A stretch of DNA of 64,000 nucleotides from Prauserella alba (GCF_024171735.1 NZ_JAMTCH010000004.1:744001-808000); one strand, 5' to 3'. Shown: positions 9,180 to 17,853, counted from the first letter of the stretch. Notes: generated by a model from the sequence alone, not told the origin. Translations and numbers: made by a program.

Positions 9180-10274
9180 GTGCTGCCCGCCGTCGCGGAC
9201 CTGCGGGCACGGCCCTACTCGGCGCCACTGGCGCGCCCGTTCATCACGGCTCGTCGACGTGTCGACACGATGCTCGGCGTGCTCGTGGAGATCGAGCTGG
9301 CCGACGGCACCGTCGGCCACGGCTCGGCGGGCCAGTCCTTCGGTGTCACGGGCGAGTCCGTCGATTCGGTACTGGCAGTGCTGAACGGGCCGGTGAAACA
9401 GGCCCTGGCCGACCGGTCCGGCGCGGGGCGACGTGGGATCGCGGCGGGCATCGCCGACTCCTGCGTCGGGAACTTCGCAGCCAAGGCTGCGGTCGACGTC
9501 GCGCTGCACGACGCCTGGGCACGCACACTCGGCGTGCCGCTGGCCGAGGCCCTCGGCGGGGATGCCGCGACGGTGCTGCGCACCGACATGACCGTCAGCC
9601 TCGACACGCCGCAGCGCATGGCCGACGCCGCTGTCGAGGCGGTCGGCGACGGCTTCGACGTGCTGAAGATCAAACTCGGCAACGACTGGCGCGCGGACCT
9701 GGACCGGCTCCGCGCGGTCCGGGAGGCCGCGCAGGACGTGCGGTTCCGGCTCGATGCCAACCAGGGCTGGGACGTGAAGTCGGCGATCCGCGTGATCCGG
9801 GCCATCGAGGACGCCGGGATCCCCCTCGAACTGGTCGAGCAGCCCGTCGCCGGCCGCGACCTGGCGGGCATGGCCGCCGTGACGGCCGCGGTCGACGTGC
9901 CGATCATGGCGGACGAATCGGTGTCCTCACCGCACAGCGCGCTGGAGATCGTGCAGCGGCGGGCTGCGGACCTGCTCAACATCAAGCTGGCCAAGTGCGG
10001 CGGGATCGGCGAGGCGCTGGCCATCGCCGACATCGCGCACGCGGCCGGGATCGAATGCATGGTCGGCGCGATGATGGAGCCGAGGATCTCCATCGCGGCG
10101 GCCGCCCACCTCGCAGCCGCTCACCCCGCGGTCACCCTCGTCGACCTCGATTCCGCCGAGTGGATCGACGACCCGGACCTCACCGGCGGCTACCGCCTGC
10201 GCGGCAGCGAGATGCATCTCCATCCCGGCCCGGGAATCGGTTTTGCTCCATGGGTGAAAGGAGAAAAGGTATGA
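9180..10274 (+). CDS. dipeptide epimerase (L-Ala-D/L-Glu epimerase type, enolase superfamily)
   Basis: Predicted 364 residues, GTG start one base after the DUF819 stop. The muconate-lactonizing-enzyme barrel residues are all visible: acid/base lysines in LKIKLG (K163/K165), metal ligands D192 (LDANQGW), E220 (LVEQP) and D245 (MADES), and the opposite-face lysine near 269 (NIKLAK). This pattern, together with a C-terminal VDLDSAEW segment, fits dipeptide epimerases that convert L-Ala-D-Glu to L-Ala-L-Glu during murein peptide recycling. Substrate is inferred from the neighbouring peptidase. Its 3' end overlaps the next start by four bases (ATGA), so translation is probably coupled. Confidence 0.9.
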   Translation: MLPAVADLRARPYSAPLARPFITARRRVDTMLGVLVEIELADGTVGHGSAGQSFGVTGESVDSVLAVLNGPVKQALADRSGAGRRGIAAGIADSCVGNFAAKAAVDVALHDAWARTLGVPLAEALGGDAATVLRTDMTVSLDTPQRMADAAVEAVGDGFDVLKIKLGNDWRADLDRLRAVREAAQDVRFRLDANQGWDVKSAIRVIRAIEDAGIPLELVEQPVAGRDLAGMAAVTAAVDVPIMADESVSSPHSALEIVQRRAADLLNIKLAKCGGIGEALAIADIAHAAGIECMVGAMMEPRISIAAAAHLAAAHPAVTLVDLDSAEWIDDPDLTGGYRLRGSEMHLHPGPGIGFAPWVKGEKV

Positions 10275-11302
10275 ACCTCCGCAGAACGACGGTCGCGCTG
10301 CTGGCCACGGGGCTGGTCGGCGCGAGTGCCGGCGCGGCAGCGGCCGCACCGCACGAGGCCGCGCAGGGCCACGGGATCGAAGCGGGTGACCACGCGTTCG
10401 TCGACGTGACCACCGCGACGTTGTGGGTCGAGCCAGGGCTGGACCGGCCGATCGACGCGCCGTCGCTGACCAACCCCGTCGATCTGGACCGGTGGAACCG
10501 GAACCTGGCCGACACCGAGACGCGGCGCTGGCTCACCGGCAAGCTCGAGACGCAGGCCGTGCTCGGTTCCGAGGTCGAGGTCACCGAGGTGGCCGGCGAG
10601 TGGGCCCACGTCGTGGTCGAGGGGCAGGACACCCCGCGTGACGATCGCGGCTACCCCGGTTGGCTGCCCGTCGACCAGCTCGTCGAGAGCGACCGGTTCG
10701 ACACCCTGACCGAAACCCGCCCGTGGGCGCAGGTCACCGACGAGCGGACGTGGCTGACGGCCACCCCCACCGGCAGCCGGCCGCTGTCGGAGATCAGCTT
10801 CAACACGCGGCTTCCCGTGCTCGCCGAGACACCGCAGGCGGTGCGGGTCGCACTGCCGGACGGCTCCGGAGCATGGCTCGCGCAGGACGCGGTCGACGTG
10901 TACGACCAGGGTGAACAACCCGCTGCGCCCACCGGTGAGGACCTGGTCGCCACGGGGAAGCAGTTCCTGGGCCTGCGCTACCTGTGGGCCGGCGTGTCCG
11001 CGTACGGGTTCGACTGCTCGGGCTTCACCTACAGCGTCCACCGCGCCCACGGCGTGTCGATCCCGCGGGACTCGTCGGCGCAGGCCGAGCACGGCCAGGA
11101 CGTCGCCATCGAGGATCTGCAGCCCGGTGATCTGTTGTTCTTCGCCCAGCCCGGCGGAGTCGGCCACGTGCACCACGTAGGCATGTACATCGGGAACGGG
11201 AAAATGATCCACGCGCCCAACGCATCCGAATCGGTGTCGATCGTCGACTGGCAGGACTGGGACACCGACGACGAGTTCTCCGGCGCCAAGCGCATGATCT
11301 GA
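10271..11302 (+). CDS. secreted NlpC/P60 cell-wall peptidase with SH3-like domains
   Basis: Predicted 343 residues. It begins with a Sec signal (MNLRRTTVALLATGLVGASA, cleavage after AAAAA). Residues 40-215 look like tandem bacterial SH3 domains (WVEPGLDR, GYPGWLPVDQL, TWLTATPTG). The C-terminal NlpC/P60 domain has catalytic Cys249 in GFDCSGF, His near 301 in GHVHHVGMYIG and a third polar residue at H314 (IHAPN). The layout matches YkfC-type gamma-D-Glu-diamino-acid endopeptidases, which release L-Ala-D-Glu. AAAGGAG (10257-10263) lies inside the epimerase gene. Last gene of the operon; a terminator follows. Confidence 0.9.
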   Translation: MNLRRTTVALLATGLVGASAGAAAAAPHEAAQGHGIEAGDHAFVDVTTATLWVEPGLDRPIDAPSLTNPVDLDRWNRNLADTETRRWLTGKLETQAVLGSEVEVTEVAGEWAHVVVEGQDTPRDDRGYPGWLPVDQLVESDRFDTLTETRPWAQVTDERTWLTATPTGSRPLSEISFNTRLPVLAETPQAVRVALPDGSGAWLAQDAVDVYDQGEQPAAPTGEDLVATGKQFLGLRYLWAGVSAYGFDCSGFTYSVHRAHGVSIPRDSSAQAEHGQDVAIEDLQPGDLLFFAQPGGVGHVHHVGMYIGNGKMIHAPNASESVSIVDWQDWDTDDEFSGAKRMI

Positions 11303-11388
11303 GGGGCACTGCGCCACTGACACTGCACCGCTGACACTGCACGACCGGGCCTGCGCCGCTCGAGCATTGGCACGGTTCGAACAGCATC

Positions 11389-11436
11389 GAGAAGCGGCTC
11401 CCGGGTGACGGTCACGCCACCCGGGGGCCGCTTCTC
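11389..11436 (+). terminator. hairpin ending the murein-peptide operon
   Basis: GAGAAGCGGC (11389-11398) pairs with GCCGCTTCTC (11427-11436); inside it CCGGGTG pairs with CACCCGG (11401-11407 with 11418-11424). Confidence 0.7.
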
Positions 11437-11667
11437 GTCACGGTCCTGGTTCGCCTCGGACCTGCCTGTGCGTCTCGGACGGAGGCGGATCGACCGGGTC
11501 GGTTCGTCGGGCGCGCACCCCGAGCCACGCGCACTCACTCGACCGGATGCCGACCTTCGTCGACGGCCACCCCGGTGGTCCTCGCCTGCGTACTCACCGG
11601 CCCGCCGGGGCCGCGCCGCGCTCGGCCGAGGACAGGGCAGCCGAGGACCGGGACGTCCCCTGAACAA

Positions 11668-11704
11668 CGGCAGCCGCCCGGCCGAATGGGCCGGGCGGCT
11701 GCCG
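11668..11704 (-). terminator. hairpin after the Bax inhibitor-1 gene
   Basis: A perfect 16-bp stem (11668-11683 with 11689-11704) and 5-base loop, 24 bases beyond the stop codon at 11728 on the minus strand. Confidence 0.8.
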
Positions 11705-11727
11705 CAGGAGGTGTAGCGCGGAGAGTC

Positions 11728-12549
11728 TTATTCGCCGCCCTGCAGGTAGGTCAGCAGGCGCAGGATCTCCAGGTACAGCCAGACCAGCGTCGTCATCAGG
11801 CCGAACGCCACGTACCAGGCGAACTTGTTGGGCACGCCCTGGCGGATCGCCTGGTCGGCCATGTCAAAGTCCAGCAGGAAGCTGAACGCGGCCACGCCGA
11901 TGCACACGATGCTGAAGATGATGGCCAGGGTGCCCCCGTCGCGCAGGCCGACGTTGACGCCGAACAGGCTCATCACGAGGTTGAACAGCATCAGGACGGC
12001 GACACCGCCGATGGCACCGATCATCCACTTGCGGAACTTCGGCGTGACCTTCACGGCGCCGGTCTTGTAGACGACCAGCATCACGACGAACACCGCGGCG
12101 GTGCCGACGACGGCCTGCAGCGCGACACCCTCGACGATCATCTCGAACACGCCGCTGATCGCACCGAGGAACACACCCTCGGCGGCGGAGTAGGCGAGAG
12201 TCATCGGCGCGCTGGCCATCTGCTTGAAGATGATCACCAGGGCCAGGATCAGGCCGACGATCATGCCGCCGATCATGGCGCCGGTGACGGCACCCATGGA
12301 CCCGGCCATGATCTGCCCCTGAGCCCAGATCGCGGTGATGATGCCGATGACCAGCGTCACGCCGAGGCTTGCGCCGGTCTTCATGACGACGTCGTCGACG
12401 GTCATCGGGCGGTCGGCCTCACCCGAGGGCGCCTGCGGGGTCCCGTAACCGGGGACGCCGCCCTGCGGCTGCTGGAAACCCGCGTACGACGCCTGACCGG
12501 CCGCACCGTGCGGCAGGTTGCGGAAGGCTGGGTTACTTGAGGTTCGCAC
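11728..12549 (-). CDS. Bax inhibitor-1/YccA family membrane protein
   Basis: Predicted 273 residues, with about seven membrane helices after a Gly/Gln/Pro-rich N-terminus. It starts at GTG 12549 (VRTSSNPAFRNLP), with AGGAGG seven or so bases upstream; the open frame extends to 12702 but without a better start. The opening RTSSNPxFRNL is characteristic of actinobacterial members. Family proteins are pH- or calcium-responsive channels in some bacteria; in actinobacteria the role is unknown. It stands alone, with a strong hairpin downstream and a long divergent intergenic region upstream. Confidence 0.92.
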   Translation of the reverse strand: MRTSSNPAFRNLPHGAAGQASYAGFQQPQGGVPGYGTPQAPSGEADRPMTVDDVVMKTGASLGVTLVIGIITAIWAQGQIMAGSMGAVTGAMIGGMIVGLILALVIIFKQMASAPMTLAYSAAEGVFLGAISGVFEMIVEGVALQAVVGTAAVFVVMLVVYKTGAVKVTPKFRKWMIGAIGGVAVLMLFNLVMSLFGVNVGLRDGGTLAIIFSIVCIGVAAFSFLLDFDMADQAIRQGVPNKFAWYVAFGLMTTLVWLYLEILRLLTYLQGGE

Positions 12550-12934
12550 TGATCCTCCTGGATCTACTGGCCTTGCACCGGTACAACGACCGGACGCGCC
12601 GGCCGGTTCCCGTAGGTCGGTAAACCCGACTTTACCCACGATCCCCGGGGCGGGTGGCACGGACGTGGGAAACATCGTGTACCGCGACCGAACCAGGTCC
12701 ACTCAAGTGGCCGATTGCCGGTGACGCGGCGGGCAGCGAGTATCACCAGCCGTATCCGACCGACTACCGAACGCGGGCCCGCCGTAGCACCGGAGCAGCT
12801 GTACCACCCGCGTAACCGTGCCACCCGAGCAGTCAGCCGGGGTCGCCCCGACGAGCCCCGGCCGATGACGTTCGGCCGCCTCTGGGGGTGTGGAGCACCG
12901 CGGGCGCCGCATTCGTGACCTTAGGGGGACTCCC
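12550..12934. other. 385-base divergent intergenic region
   Basis: It separates the Bax inhibitor gene (minus) from the surface-protein gene (plus). A small dyad GGTAAA-6 bases-TTTACC lies at 12619-12636, about 70 bases upstream of the Bax inhibitor start; it could be an operator. The rest shows no recognisable gene. Confidence 0.5.
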
Positions 12935-14428
12935 GTGGCGCCTACCCTGCGCCCTTCCCGCATCCGGGGCGCTGCCGCCTCCGCCGGCGCGCAGCGCACC
13001 CTGAGCACTCCGTTTTCACCCACCGCGTTTTCACCAGCCGTGGCCCTGCGACTGCTCGTGGCGGTCGCGCTGGCCGCGTTCTCACTGGTCGTCGTCGCGC
13101 CCGTGGCCTCGGCCGAGGTGAAGGAGGGCAACGGTCACCGCACCACGCCCGGCCAGCCCTACGGCGGACAGAACCGCGAGAGCGACTGGCACGGCTCCTA
13201 CGTCGTCGGCGGCAAGCAGGTGTTCTGTGTGCAGTTCGCTCTGAAGGCACCCGATTCGGGCGAGCAGTACCGGCCCGGCGACGAGCTGCTGACCAAGTGG
13301 GGCGAGAAGATTCCGGAGGACACGGCCGCGAACATCTCGTACCTGCTGCTGCGCTACGGCGACACGCAGAACGACGACGAGGCCGCCGCGCTCGCCCATC
13401 TCCTGCATTCGTGGACTGCTGCCCCGCGCACGCCGGCGGACCTCGACCGCAACCTGCCGTTCGACCGGATCGCCTACAACGTCGACGGGCAGTTCGCGAA
13501 GTTGCCGCAGGGTGCGAAGAACGCGGTGAAGCGGCTGCGCAGCGACGCCAACGCCAACCGCGGCCCGTGGACGGCCGACGTCACCGCTCCCGAGCAGAAG
13601 CAGACCATCGGCGAGGCGGACGAATGGTCCGTGTCGGTGACCAACGCCGCGGGCAAGGGCGTTCCGGGCGTTCCGGTGACCCTGTCCGCCGAGGGTGCGC
13701 AGGTCGGCGGCGAGCGGGCGAACGTGACGACGGGCGAGGACGGCACCGCCACTTTCCCGGTCACACCGCAGGCCGAGAAGCCGTCGGTGACGGCCACCAT
13801 GTCGGCCCCTGCCGCGCGACCGTACGTCCAGGACCCGGTCACCGCCGACACCCAGCGGGTGGTCTCGACCGGAGGTGAGCAGGAGCTGACGGCATCGGCG
13901 ACCGGGGCGGCGAAGAACGCTCCCGGCGGCGTGAAGGTCACGAAGATCGACGCCGAGTCGGAGAAGGGCATCGCCGGTGTCCCGCTGCGCGTCACCGCGG
14001 GCGACGAGGAGTCGCCTGCCAAGGGCGACGACGGCAAGCCCGTGGTCGGCGAGGACGGCAAGCCCGCCGTGGTGACGACGGAGGGCGACGGCGGAGTGGC
14101 CACGGTGGACGGGCTGCGCGCGCCGCAACGGATCTGCATCATCGAGGTCAGCCCGCCGAACGGCTATGCCGACGCGTTCGATCCCGACAATCCGCCATCG
14201 GCGTGCGGAAAGGTACAACCCGGCGGCACGCTCGAACTGACGATCAGCAACAAGGCCGATCAGGTGCCGACCGTGATTCCCGCCGGTGAGCAGGGCCAGC
14301 CGATGGCACAGAGCCCGACGACGACGTCGACGCCGACCGGCGCGCTCTTCGGCATGGGCGGCCTGGCACTCGCCGTCGCGGTCGCGTCCGGGCTAGTGGT
14401 CCGTCGCCGGCAGCTGTCCGGAGACTGA
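12935..14428 (+). CDS. cell-surface protein with SpaA-type domain, likely sortase substrate
   Basis: Predicted 497 residues from GTG 12935, with AGGGGGA at 12923-12929. A long signal peptide ends near ASA (58-60). Residues 61-235 form a domain containing FCVQF (C98) and AAALAHLLHSW, resembling the Cys half of surface thioester domains but without an obvious Gln partner. Residues about 235-320 look like an Ig-like repeat (PGVPVTLSAEGAQ). About 330-440 is a SpaA/Cna-B-type fold (GVKVTKIDAESEKGIAGVPL, then IEVSPPNGY). The C-terminus has STPTG, a hydrophobic helix (GMGGLALAVAVASGLVV) and RRR, a sorting-signal layout without a canonical LPXTG. The sortase gene follows one base after the stop. Confidence 0.85.
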   Translation: MAPTLRPSRIRGAAASAGAQRTLSTPFSPTAFSPAVALRLLVAVALAAFSLVVVAPVASAEVKEGNGHRTTPGQPYGGQNRESDWHGSYVVGGKQVFCVQFALKAPDSGEQYRPGDELLTKWGEKIPEDTAANISYLLLRYGDTQNDDEAAALAHLLHSWTAAPRTPADLDRNLPFDRIAYNVDGQFAKLPQGAKNAVKRLRSDANANRGPWTADVTAPEQKQTIGEADEWSVSVTNAAGKGVPGVPVTLSAEGAQVGGERANVTTGEDGTATFPVTPQAEKPSVTATMSAPAARPYVQDPVTADTQRVVSTGGEQELTASATGAAKNAPGGVKVTKIDAESEKGIAGVPLRVTAGDEESPAKGDDGKPVVGEDGKPAVVTTEGDGGVATVDGLRAPQRICIIEVSPPNGYADAFDPDNPPSACGKVQPGGTLELTISNKADQVPTVIPAGEQGQPMAQSPTTTSTPTGALFGMGGLALAVAVASGLVVRRRQLSGD

Positions 14429-14429
14429 C

Positions 14430-15155
14430 GTGGCCAGGCGTGACCGGGTCGCCGGCTATCTGCTGGGAGCGGCTTCGGTGTTGGCGGCTCAGGCGTTGGT
14501 GGGCGCGGCGGTGCTGATGCCGCCCACCGACGCCGTCGCCGGAACGGCCGAGCCCGCTGCCGACAGGCAGACCTCCCGGCAGCACACCGCGGCCGAGCAA
14601 CCCGAACCGACGACCTCGGAGAAGGCCGGCGATCCGACGCGCTCCCATCAGGAGTCGGAGTCCGGCGAGCAGCCGGAACACGGCAGCGAACCGGAGGTCG
14701 CCCCCGCACCGAGTGGGCAGCGGCCGGGCACGATCCGGCTGCCCGACGGCGGGTCGGCGGCCCTCGTACGCCGCGATCTCGGTCCGGACGCTGTACTGCC
14801 CGTTCCGGAGAACCTCGGCGAGGCGACGTGGTGGGGCGCCGGGCTCGGCGCCCCCAGCGGCGCCAGCGTCTTCGCGGGTCATGTCAATTGGCAGGGCCGG
14901 GAAGGCCCGTTCGCCGAGCTGTGGCAGGTGCGGGTCGGTGAGCGCGTCACGATCGCCGACGACAACGGGAAGAAGTTCCGCTACGAAGTCTCGCGGATTC
15001 TGACGCTGGACAAGGACGAGGTGCCGGCGCGGGCGAGCGAACTGTTCGGGCAGAGCGGCAGGCACCGCGCCGTACTGGTCACCTGTGGCGGCCGGTGGCA
15101 GGGCGGTACGACCGGCTACTCGGAGAACCGCGTCGTGATCGCCGAGCCCGGCTGA
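14430..15155 (+). CDS. class F-type sortase
   Basis: Predicted 241 residues, GTG start one base after the surface-protein stop; GGAG (14420-14423) provides the ribosome site. One N-terminal membrane anchor (LLGAASVLAAQALVGAAVLM) is followed by a Glu/Ser-rich linker to about residue 95 and a compact sortase domain. The catalytic triad is visible: H151 in FAGHVNW, C219 in VLVTCGG and R234 in SENRVV. A transpeptidase of this kind joins surface proteins to peptidoglycan. Its pairing with one substrate-like gene suggests a dedicated sortase. Conserved Cys, His and Arg make the family call firm; class F is inferred from the short single-anchor layout. Confidence 0.92.
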   Translation: MARRDRVAGYLLGAASVLAAQALVGAAVLMPPTDAVAGTAEPAADRQTSRQHTAAEQPEPTTSEKAGDPTRSHQESESGEQPEHGSEPEVAPAPSGQRPGTIRLPDGGSAALVRRDLGPDAVLPVPENLGEATWWGAGLGAPSGASVFAGHVNWQGREGPFAELWQVRVGERVTIADDNGKKFRYEVSRILTLDKDEVPARASELFGQSGRHRAVLVTCGGRWQGGTTGYSENRVVIAEPG

Positions 15156-15256
15156 GCCCTCGTGGCCGGCGGCCCGTGGCCGGGTCGCCGGCCGCGAGGA
15201 ACCGGGCCAGGCGTCCTGTCACCACAGCCGGCGCTCGCAAAGGTACGGTCTTGAGT

Positions 15257-16594
15257 ATGGCTTCCGAGCACGACAACCGACTGCTGCCGCTGCGGCGGGA
15301 ATTCAGCCAGGCGTGGCACGGGTTCGACCGTGCCCAGGTTCTGCAGTACGTCGAGCACCTCGAGGCTCAGGTGCAGCGGATCGTGGCCGACCGCGACAAC
15401 GCGAACGCGCGGCTCACGACGCTGTCCCGCGAACTCGAGAACGCCCGCCGGGAGGTGACCCGGCTGCAGAACCGGGTCGAGGAGCTGAAGAAGCCACCGG
15501 AGCGTCCCGAGGATCTCGACGAGCGCATGCAGCGTTCCGTCGATCTCGCGAACACGCGGGCGGAAGAGGTCGTCACTCGCGCGGAGGAAGCGGCCACGAA
15601 GACGTGGGCCGAGAGCGGCGAGGTCTCGAAGAAGCTGCACGAGCGCTACATGAAGCTGGTCGAGACCCTCGACCAGCACGCGGAGGAGCTGCAGCGCGAG
15701 CACACCGACGCGCTGGCGTCGACGAAGGCCGACGTGCAGAAGATGACCACCGAGGCAGCCGAGCGGCAGGAGCGGCTCGACCGCGAGGCCGAGGAGAAGC
15801 GCCGGACCATCGAGCGTGAGTTCGACAAGAAGATGGCCGCGGAGAAGGCCTCGCTCGAGAAGCACGTCGCCGACACCAAGGAAGCCAGCAAGAACGCGGC
15901 GGAACGCCGAATCGCCGAAGCGACCACCGAGGCCAAGCGCATGGTGGACGAGGCCTCGGCGAAGGCGAAGAAGCTCGTCGACGACGCGACGGCGGACGCC
16001 GAGCGCCGGACGGCCGAGGCCAACGGGGTCGTCGAACGGCTCACCAAGATCCGCAACGAGGCGCGTGCCCGGCTCAAGGCAGCCGAGGATGCGCTGCACG
16101 CGGGCGAGTCGGCGCTGGACCCGGTGGACGACGAGGACACCGAGCTGTCGGAACTGCCGGAGTCGCTGAGCACGCCGTTCGACGCGGCCAAGACCGCCAA
16201 CGCCGTGCAGCTCTCCCACGTAACCGGCAACGGTTCCGCGGGCGATTCGGCGTCCGGTTCGCAGGACGGTTCGGGTGACGCCGAAGCCACCCGCCCTGCG
16301 CAGCGGCCCGTGAAAGCCGGGACGAACAGCGCGACGTCCGGCGGCGACACGGCGAGCTCCGGCGACGCCGCGGGTTCCGACAGCGCAGCGGGTTCCGGCA
16401 GTGCAGCGGGTTCCGGCAGTGCAGCGGGTTCCGGCAGTGCAGCGGGTTCCGGCAGTGCAGCGGGTTCCGGCAGTGCGAGCGCGGAGTCGGCAGGCGCCGC
16501 ATCGGGCAGCGGGGACTCGGCCGCCGAGACGACGACGCCGAGCACGCCGGCGCAGCGGCCCTCGCCGACTCCCAAGGACTCCTCTTCGGAGTGA
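15257..16594 (+). CDS. DivIVA-like long coiled-coil protein with Ser/Gly/Ala tail
   Basis: Predicted 445 residues from ATG 15257. The N-terminus (REFSQAWHGFDRAQVLQYVEHLEAQV) matches the pattern of DivIVA/Wag31 membrane-curvature domains, with the hydrophobic FD..QV..Y core. Residues 25-315 are an unbroken heptad-rich coiled coil with many Ala, Glu, Lys and Arg. After an acidic patch (PVDDEDTELSELPESL) the tail is Ser/Gly/Ala/Thr-rich, including tandem GSAAGS repeats encoded by an 18-bp DNA repeat. A role in polar growth or cytoskeletal scaffolding is inferred from build, not proved. The open frame extends upstream to 15095, but those codons look unlike the family. Confidence 0.8.
   Translation: MASEHDNRLLPLRREFSQAWHGFDRAQVLQYVEHLEAQVQRIVADRDNANARLTTLSRELENARREVTRLQNRVEELKKPPERPEDLDERMQRSVDLANTRAEEVVTRAEEAATKTWAESGEVSKKLHERYMKLVETLDQHAEELQREHTDALASTKADVQKMTTEAAERQERLDREAEEKRRTIEREFDKKMAAEKASLEKHVADTKEASKNAAERRIAEATTEAKRMVDEASAKAKKLVDDATADAERRTAEANGVVERLTKIRNEARARLKAAEDALHAGESALDPVDDEDTELSELPESLSTPFDAAKTANAVQLSHVTGNGSAGDSASGSQDGSGDAEATRPAQRPVKAGTNSATSGGDTASSGDAAGSDSAAGSGSAAGSGSAAGSGSAAGSGSAAGSGSASAESAGAASGSGDSAAETTTPSTPAQRPSPTPKDSSSE
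16385..16474 (+). repeat. five perfect 18-bp tandem repeats inside the DivIVA-like gene
   Basis: GCAGCGGGTTCCGGCAGT is repeated five times without a mismatch (units begin 16385, 16403, 16421, 16439, 16457). Being a multiple of three, the array encodes a repeated Ala-Ala-Gly-Ser-Gly-Ser unit and can change length without frameshift. Confidence 0.95.
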
Positions 16595-16675
16595 GAGCCG
16601 GACGACCGGGACCAGCTCGGCCGGCAGTGGCCATCACCGGCGTGATGCCGCCGTCGTCGTTGGTGGTGTCGCCGC

Positions 16676-16708
16676 GTGGTGGGCCCGCCGAGGCGGCGAA
16701 CCCACCAC
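16676..16708. terminator. bidirectional hairpin between DivIVA-like and siderophore-binding genes
   Basis: GTGGTGGG (16676-16683) pairs with CCCACCAC (16701-16708), and CCGCC (16685-16689) pairs with GGCGG (16692-16696). It lies between two convergent stop codons. Confidence 0.6.
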
Positions 16709-16717
16709 ACCGGCGGG

Positions 16718-17740
16718 TCACACGACCTTGCGTGCGCCTTCGAGGTTCTCGGCGAGGCGGTTGATCGTGGCGGCCTGCGCGACGTAGTCCATCGCGCTGA
16801 ACTCCCACGGGTAGACCTGGTTCGCCTCGGCGGCGGGCAGGTTCGCGAACGTCGGCTGCTTGAGCATTTCGTCGCCGCTCATCGCGCGCAGCGAGTACAG
16901 CACGACGTCGGTGCGGAAGTCGGTGATGTTCTCCCACGCCACCTGACGCCAGTAGTAGTCGCCGCCGCCCGGGTCGGGGTATTTCACGCCGAGTTCGGTG
17001 TAGCTGCGCAGCGCCGGGTCGTCCGCGGCCTTGGCGATGTGGACGCCGTCGGTCTCGTACGCCGCGACGGCCATGACTGTCAGGCCGGACGAGGAGGCCT
17101 CGCGGAGGCGGCTGCGTGCGGAGTCGTACTCGCGCTTCTTCTCGGTGAGGAGCTTGCGGTCGGCACCGAGCGATCTCGCGAACTCGGTGGTGCGCTCCAC
17201 GACCTCGTCGGCGGAGCCGGTCATCGACAGCGCCACGATCGGCGCGATCTTCGCGGCGTCCTCCTGCTGCTTGAGGTCCTTGAATCCGTACAGCGGCTTC
17301 TTCGGGTCGACCTTGCCGGAGGAGTCCTCGGGGTAGGCGTGCGTGATGATCAGGTCGGGTTTCTGCGCTTCGAGGCGCACCAGGTTGATCTCGCCGTACG
17401 TGGCTCCGACCTCGGTGACCTTGGAGGTGTCCTTGCCGTCGAAGTTCACGTCGGCGTCGAGGCCGGTGTAGCCGAACGACGCGACCGGAACGATGCCGTA
17501 GTTCCACAGGGAGGCGATGGCGTCGTTGAGGCCCGCGATACGGGTGGGCGTGCGGTCGAGGGTGACCTTCTCGCCGCGGTCGTCGGTGAACGACCACCCG
17601 CCCGAACCGCCACCGGCGTCCTCGTCGTTCGAGGTGTTGGGGCCACAGGCGGACAGGAAGCCGGTTGCGGCGAGAGCGGCGGCACCGGTGAGCAGGCCGC
17701 GGCGGGACATCCGGTAGGGACCGGGCAGTGTTCCAGACAT
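16718..17740 (-). CDS. iron-siderophore ABC transporter substrate-binding lipoprotein
   Basis: Predicted 340 residues. The N-terminus combines a twin-arginine stretch (MSRRGLLTGAAAL) with a lipobox (GFLSAC, C32), so the mature protein is probably Tat-exported and lipid-anchored. The periplasmic-binding fold of the FhuD/FecB type is seen in DRTPTRIAGLNDAIASLW, RLEAQKPDLIITHAY and SVSRSI-free C-terminal helices ending NRLAENLEG. A DtxR/IdeR-like palindrome lies 12 bases before ATG 17740, supporting iron repression. No permease or ATPase genes adjoin it, so it must work with a transporter elsewhere. ATG 17710 is an alternative start that would still retain the Arg pair. Confidence 0.88.
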   Translation of the reverse strand: MSGTLPGPYRMSRRGLLTGAAALAATGFLSACGPNTSNDEDAGGGSGGWSFTDDRGEKVTLDRTPTRIAGLNDAIASLWNYGIVPVASFGYTGLDADVNFDGKDTSKVTEVGATYGEINLVRLEAQKPDLIITHAYPEDSSGKVDPKKPLYGFKDLKQQEDAAKIAPIVALSMTGSADEVVERTTEFARSLGADRKLLTEKKREYDSARSRLREASSSGLTVMAVAAYETDGVHIAKAADDPALRSYTELGVKYPDPGGGDYYWRQVAWENITDFRTDVVLYSLRAMSGDEMLKQPTFANLPAAEANQVYPWEFSAMDYVAQAATINRLAENLEGARKVV

Positions 17741-17747
17741 GCCGACC

Positions 17748-17767
17748 AAGATAGGCAAGCCTAAGTT
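17748..17767 (-). promoter_or_regulatory. DtxR/IdeR-type iron box
   Basis: TAGGCAAGCCTA (17752-17763) is a perfect 5-2-5 palindrome; read on the minus strand it gives AACTTAGGCTTGCCTATCTT, close to actinobacterial iron boxes (TTAGG...CCTAA). It sits immediately upstream of the siderophore-binding lipoprotein gene. Confidence 0.7.
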
Positions 17768-17853
17768 AAAAACCTAGCCCCTGTGACGAACCTCGACACG
17801 GCGGCCCGGACGTCGCATACCCGACACCCCCACGCCCACCGGCAGCCGGCACA

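Larger units (their letters stand above)
11303..11727. other. 425-base convergent intergenic region
   Basis: Between the NlpC/P60 gene and the convergent Bax inhibitor gene. It holds two strong hairpins (listed separately), one serving each strand, and near-repeats of the phrase CACTGACACTGCAC around 11310-11342. No coding potential was recognised in the rest. Confidence 0.7.

Noticed and set aside
15116-16219. 367-residue minus-strand frame opposite the DivIVA-like gene
   Set aside because: Leu/Arg/Gly-rich mirror of a coiled coil; no start signal or family.
16385-16474. Possible CRISPR-like array
   Set aside because: Units are contiguous and in-frame in a coding region, with no spacers.
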